From positions 1 through 8,384 of the forward strand of contig DBCR01000036.1 of assembly GCA_002293125.1 (NCBI GenBank): a stretch of 8,384 nt of DNA. The letters run 5' to 3'. This stretch comes from Opitutia bacterium UBA953. GTDB taxonomy: Bacteria > Verrucomicrobiota > Verrucomicrobiia > Opitutales > UBA953. Shown one piece after another: positions 6,432 to 8,384 of the stretch. Each line of letters starts with the position of its first letter. The first letter of the stretch is position 1. A program made the translations under genes and the position numbers. A model generated the notes under the pieces. That model had not been told where the DNA came from. It saw only the letters and a list, made by a program, of their open reading frames with translations, and ran no database searches.

Positions 6432-6656
6432 ATGAAGCCCGCCTTCCTCGCCCTCCTGCTCGCCGCCAGCCTCGCCGTGGCCGCCGAGCCCGCCAAGGAA
6501 TCCCCGGTCACCCCGGAGCCGAAGCCTTTCTTCGACCCCGCCGCGCCAGCCCCGACGGTCGATCCGACCAAGCCCGTGCCCGAGCCAACCATCCCGACGC
6601 CAGAAAAGAAGAAGCCGGTCGTGACTGAAAAAAAGAAGAAGAAGGAGAAGAAGTAA
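6432..6656 (+). CDS. Small exported Pro/Lys-rich protein
   Basis: A 74-residue protein of no recognised family. Residues 1-18 (MKPAFLALLLAASLAVAA) form a Sec-type signal peptide with likely cleavage at AVAA-EP. The mature part is a proline-rich, probably disordered segment (about 20-58, many P-x-P and T-x-P steps) followed by an extremely basic tail: of residues 59-74, eleven are lysine. A secreted or periplasmic polycation of this kind could bind cell-wall polymers, nucleic acid or lipopolysaccharide, but that is a guess. The N terminus and the promoter block match those of the gene before it. No clear terminator follows; only a weak GGTA/TACC hairpin is seen at 6691-6703. Confidence 0.72.
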   Translation: MKPAFLALLLAASLAVAAEPAKESPVTPEPKPFFDPAAPAPTVDPTKPVPEPTIPTPEKKKPVVTEKKKKKEKK

Positions 6657-6664
6657 GCTGGCAA

Positions 6665-6696
6665 GAGGACCTGAGGGCACGATGGCCGGAGGTAGT
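6665..6696 (+). repeat. Degenerate octamer array (GAGGnnnn)
   Basis: Successive 8-base units read GAGGACCT, GAGGGCAC, GATGGCCG, GAGGTAGT. The same kind of unit appears in inverse orientation at 7120-7151, so the repeat region lies between oppositely oriented arrays. The units are too degenerate for certainty. Confidence 0.45.
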
Positions 6697-6728
6697 TTTT
6701 ACCCTGGCTTACCTGGGCGTCGCTTCTT

Positions 6729-6763
6729 TGCCTTGGGTAGGGTTGAGCGCCCTCGCTCAACCG
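6729..6763 (+). repeat. 35-base direct repeat, copy 1
   Basis: All 35 bases are identical to 6960-6994, 231 bases away. The repeat comprises TGCCTTGG, the GTAG tetranucleotide and the complete hairpin of the element at 6737-6762, then a G. Identity ends abruptly at both sides. Confidence 0.95.
6737..6762 (+). repeat. REP element 1 (GTAG hairpin)
   Basis: GTAG (6737-6740) is followed by a perfect 9-bp stem, GGTTGAGCG (6741-6749) with CGCTCAACC (6754-6762), and a CCCT loop. This is the GTAG-plus-hairpin form of RAYT-type REP elements. It is the outer left member of an inverted pair with 6825-6850. Confidence 0.8.
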
Positions 6764-6772
6764 TGTATCGAG

Positions 6773-6797
6773 GCAGGGACAGTACCACGTGCTGTCC
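6773..6797 (+). repeat. Degenerate REP-like hairpin inside the first pair
   Basis: GCAG (6773-6776, one base off GTAG) precedes a 9-bp stem, GGACAGTAC (6777-6785) with GTGCTGTCC (6789-6797), which includes one T-G wobble and has a CAC loop. In addition GTCCTAA (6794-6800) is an exact inverted repeat of TTAGGAC (6822-6828), so alternative folds are possible. Confidence 0.5.
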
Positions 6798-6824
6798 TAA
6801 GCCGCCGCAAGGCGACACACATTA

Positions 6825-6850
6825 GGACGCGATAGTGATCACGTCCCTAC
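6825..6850 (-). repeat. REP element 2 (inverted)
   Basis: On the minus strand, GTAG (6850-6847) is followed by GGACGTGAT, a CACT loop and ATCGCGTCC: a 9-bp stem with one T-G wobble. It faces element 1, forming a BIME-like inverted pair about 114 bases across. It is followed on the + strand by CTCAAGACAGC, nearly the same as the flank of the element at 6996-7021. Confidence 0.72.
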
Positions 6851-6863
6851 CTCAAGACAGCCG

Positions 6864-6953
6864 CAGCACCCAGAGGGAAGCCGGGAGGTTTGCTTCGGGC
6901 GTTATTAATAACCCAAGCCAATCATCCGGTCTCCGGTTTCCCTCTGAGTGCTG
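6864..6953. repeat. Long inverted repeat around an AT-rich palindrome
   Basis: CAGCACCCAG... (6864-6884) pairs with ...CTGAGTGCTG (6933-6953): 21 positions with 19 Watson-Crick pairs, one G-T and one C-A mismatch. Almost exactly in the middle is the perfect 12-base palindrome GTTATTAATAAC (6901-6912). The two are nearly concentric (centres 2 bases apart). The element sits between the two REP pairs. Its right arm has a diverged copy at 452-483. Confidence 0.8.
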
Positions 6954-6959
6954 GCTCTC

Positions 6960-6994
6960 TGCCTTGGGTAGGGTTGAGCGCCCTCGCTCAACCG
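6960..6994 (+). repeat. 35-base direct repeat, copy 2
   Basis: Identical at all 35 positions to 6729-6763 and containing the same GTAG hairpin. The perfect identity, compared with the divergence of the other hairpins, implies recent duplication or gene conversion. Confidence 0.95.
6968..6993 (+). repeat. REP element 3 (GTAG hairpin)
   Basis: GTAG (6968-6971), GGTTGAGCG (6972-6980), CCCT loop, CGCTCAACC (6985-6993). The sequence is the same as element 1. Only two bases separate it from the inverted element 4, giving a compact inverted pair of 54 bases. Confidence 0.8.
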
Positions 6995-6995
6995 C

Positions 6996-7021
6996 GGCTG
7001 ACCAAGGGTGGTCAGCCCTAC
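6996..7021 (-). repeat. REP element 4 (inverted)
   Basis: On the minus strand, GTAG (7021-7018) is followed by GGCTGACCA, a CCCT loop and TGGTCAGCC: a perfect 9-bp stem. The loop is the same as in elements 1 and 3, but four stem positions differ and each is compensated in the other arm. Paired changes of this kind show that the hairpin itself is conserved. Confidence 0.8.
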
Positions 7022-7035
7022 CTCGAGACAGCTAT

Positions 7036-7059
7036 GTCGTGACGCGGTCCCGACCCTAC
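7036..7059 (-). repeat. Decayed REP-like hairpin
   Basis: On the minus strand, GTAG (7059-7056), one extra G, then GTCGGGAC (7054-7047), a CGC loop and GTCACGAC (7043-7036). The stem has 7 of 8 pairs. The layout fits the family, but the extra base and mismatch make it less certain. Confidence 0.4.
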
Positions 7060-7079
7060 CCCAGACAAGCACTCCTCCG

Positions 7080-7093
7080 ATACTCCATACTCC
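7080..7093. repeat. Doubled heptamer ATACTCC
   Basis: Two exact head-to-tail copies of ATACTCC (7080-7086, 7087-7093). Short on its own, but it shares the 7-base period of the arrays at 321-341 and 496-523. Confidence 0.5.
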
Positions 7094-7119
7094 CTTCAGG
7101 TCCGGCCCTCGTTTCCTCC

Positions 7120-7151
7120 GGCCCTCACGTCCTCATGCCCTCGTGCCCTCG
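7120..7151 (-). repeat. Degenerate octamer array
   Basis: Four 8-base units on the + strand: GGCCCTCA, CGTCCTCA, TGCCCTCG, TGCCCTCG; the last two are identical. On the minus strand these read as (C/T)GAGG-type octamers directly after the ftsK stop codon, like the + strand array at 6665-6696 in inverse orientation. Confidence 0.6.
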
Positions 7152-7160
7152 ACTCCTGCC

Positions 7161-8384
7161 TCACTCGACCAGGATCTCGCGCGGGCTGGAGCCATTCTCC
7201 GGCCCGACGTAACCCTTGTCATGCAGGATATCCATGATGCGCGCGGCGCGGTTATAGCCGAGCTTGAGGCGGCGCTGCAGCATCGAGACCGAGGCGCGGC
7301 CGGTTTCCTTGATGATGGCCCAGCTCTGCGCGACGAGCGGATCTTCCCCTTCTTCGCCCTCTTCGCCCTCCATGCCGCCGGAGGCGCCCTCCTCGATGGC
7401 CTTGATGACATCTTGGGCGAACTCGGGCTTGCCGTTCTTCTCCGCCAGGAACTCGACGATCGCGGCGACTTCCTGCTCGCCGACGAAGGCGCCCTGCACG
7501 CGGTTGAGCGTGGCGCTGCCGGGAGGCACGAAGAGCATGTCGCCGCGGCCGACGAGCGTCTCAGCGCCGCCACGATCCAGGATGGTGCGCGAATCGATCT
7601 GCGAGGCGACCTTGAAGCCGATACGCGTCGGCAGGTTCGCCTTGATCAGGCCCGTGATGACGTCCGTCGACGGACGCTGCGTGGCGAGGACGAGGTGAAT
7701 GCCGGCGGCCCGAGCCAGCTGGGCGATGCGCGCGACGGACGTCTCGACGTCCTTCGCCGCGACCATCATGAGGTCCGCCATCTCGTCGATGATGCAGACG
7801 ATGTAGGGGAGCTTCTCGTTCTGGACGCGCACGCCGTCATCGACCGCTTCTTCCGCCGCGGCGACCGCGGCGGCTAACTCGTCGGGGCTGAGCGCCAACT
7901 CCTCCTGCTTAGGAAGACCCGCCTCCTTGGCGAACTTGGCGTTGAAGCCGGTGATGTTCTTCACGCCGCACTTGGCGAAGATCTTGTAACGCTGCGACAT
8001 CTCGGCGATGATCCACTTGAGCGCCGCCGGCACGCGCTTGGCGTCGGTCTCGACTGGGATCAACAGGTGCGGCAGGTTGTTGTAGATCTGCAGCTCGACG
8101 ACCTTGGGGTCGACCATGATGAAGCGCAGGTCCTGCGGCGTGCAACGGTAGAGGAGCGAGACGATGATGGCGTTGATGCAGACGGATTTGCCCTGGCCGG
8201 TGGCGCCCGCGATGAGCGCGTGCGGCATCTTGGCGAGATCCTGGATGACAGGCTTGTTGGTGACGCTGTCCACGCCCAGGACGACCGGCAGCTCCATGGC
8301 GGCCTCCGCCCAGGCCTTGGACTCGATGATCTCGCGCAGGAGCACGTCCTTACGGTTCTTGTTCGGGATCTCGATGCCGACGGT
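7161..8384 (-). CDS. ftsK: DNA translocase FtsK/SpoIIIE, C-terminal part (cut by window edge)
   Basis: The last 407 residues of FtsK, the hexameric ATP-driven motor that clears and sorts the chromosome termini at the closing septum. The frame stays open to the right edge (first residues TVGIEIPNKNRKDV), so the N-terminal membrane domain and linker lie outside. Visible residues, counted from the edge: Walker A GATGQGKS (60-67), Walker B ending in DE (200-201, in IVCIIDEMADLM), then ATQRPSTDVITGLIKANLPTR and the DSRTILDRGGAETLVGRGDML stretch of the motor core. An acidic Gly/Glu linker (about 333-348) precedes the winged-helix gamma domain (about 349-407, with QRRLKLGYNRAARIMD), which in relatives reads KOPS polarity sequences. 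All key residues are intact. It ends in TGA convergent with the small secreted-protein genes; no intrinsic terminator is visible. Confidence 0.97.
   Translation of the reverse strand, partial: TVGIEIPNKNRKDVLLREIIESKAWAEAAMELPVVLGVDSVTNKPVIQDLAKMPHALIAGATGQGKSVCINAIIVSLLYRCTPQDLRFIMVDPKVVELQIYNNLPHLLIPVETDAKRVPAALKWIIAEMSQRYKIFAKCGVKNITGFNAKFAKEAGLPKQEELALSPDELAAAVAAAEEAVDDGVRVQNEKLPYIVCIIDEMADLMMVAAKDVETSVARIAQLARAAGIHLVLATQRPSTDVITGLIKANLPTRIGFKVASQIDSRTILDRGGAETLVGRGDMLFVPPGSATLNRVQGAFVGEQEVAAIVEFLAEKNGKPEFAQDVIKAIEEGASGGMEGEEGEEGEDPLVAQSWAIIKETGRASVSMLQRRLKLGYNRAARIMDILHDKGYVGPENGSSPREILVE

Larger units (their letters stand above)
6657..7160. other. Repeat-packed intergenic region between convergent genes
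   Basis: This 504-base stretch between the second small gene and the 3' end of ftsK has no convincing gene. In order it holds an 8-base-period array on the + strand (6665-6696), an inverted pair of GTAG hairpins with a degenerate hairpin between (6737-6850), a long inverted repeat (6864-6953), a second inverted pair of GTAG hairpins (6968-7021), a decayed hairpin (7036-7059), a doubled heptamer ATACTCC (7080-7093) and another 8-base array in the opposite orientation (7120-7151). It is the densest non-coding structure in the window. Confidence 0.8.

Noticed and set aside
6691..6703. Terminator after the second small gene (GGTA, GTTTT, TACC)
   Set aside because: Only a 4-bp stem with no U-tract after it; too weak to call.
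5777..6760. Minus-strand open frames opposite the two small genes (5752-6306, 5777-6760, 6156-6680)
   Set aside because: Their translations are low-complexity phenylalanine/leucine/serine- or glycine/arginine-rich mirrors of the lysine/alanine-rich + strand genes. The + strand has signal peptides, promoter blocks and a terminator; the minus strand has none.
6729..6994. CRISPR array
   Set aside because: The 35-base repeat occurs only twice, 231 bases apart, and the intervening DNA is itself made of hairpins. There is no regular spacer pattern and no cas gene.
7008..7877. + strand open frame opposite ftsK
   Set aside because: Antisense to the well-conserved motor domain of FtsK, and starts inside a REP element.

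Overview
The window comes from a high-GC bacterium (roughly 60% by eye), most likely a member of the PVC group and probably Verrucomicrobiota. The main reason is the adjacent DUF1592/DUF1552 gene pair: a haem-anchored 'planctomycete cytochrome c' type protein plus a Tat-exported partner. This pair is typical of Planctomycetes and Verrucomicrobia, though it also occurs in Acidobacteria and Myxococcota. The lack of obvious Shine-Dalgarno sites at several starts fits. The phylum is an inference; no rRNA or other strict marker is present.

Layout. Bases 1-27 are the last codons of a + strand gene, closed by a strong GAAA-loop terminator (54-80). Bases 81-534 are gene-free but rich in small repeats. 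From 535 to 5617 four genes run on the minus strand, in transcription order: a type II beta-carbonic anhydrase (can), the JAMM-domain protein RadC (radC), a 779-residue DUF1592-family protein with a haem-binding N terminus and an inserted PA14 domain, and a DUF1552 protein with a Tat signal. The gaps are 43, 35 and 4 bases, so they could be co-transcribed, but only the last two clearly form a functional unit. Divergent from can are two small + strand genes (5837-6325 and 6432-6656) encoding signal-peptide-bearing, lysine-rich proteins of 162 and 74 residues, separated by an intrinsic terminator. A 504-base intergenic region (6657-7160) packed with repeats follows. The minus-strand C-terminal 407 residues of an FtsK/SpoIIIE DNA translocase then run off the right edge.

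The most unusual material is not protein-coding. Both long intergenic regions carry short hairpins headed by the tetranucleotide GTAG, with stems that differ in sequence but keep their pairing. This is the form of REP elements mobilised by RAYT (REP-associated tyrosine) transposases. At 6737-7021 they are arranged as inverted pairs (BIME-like), and a 35-base perfect direct repeat covers two of them. Between the pairs lies a long inverted repeat around a 12-base AT-rich palindrome, and a degenerate copy of one of its arms lies about 6.5 kb away at 452-483. The same regions hold several tandem arrays with 7- or 8-base periods.

The second point of interest is the pair of small secreted-protein genes. 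Both are preceded by nearly the same promoter-like block (TTGAAA, 19-base spacer, TATTAT or TATCAT) ending only 7 and 10 bases before the ATG, with no ribosome binding site. This predicts leaderless or nearly leaderless mRNAs.
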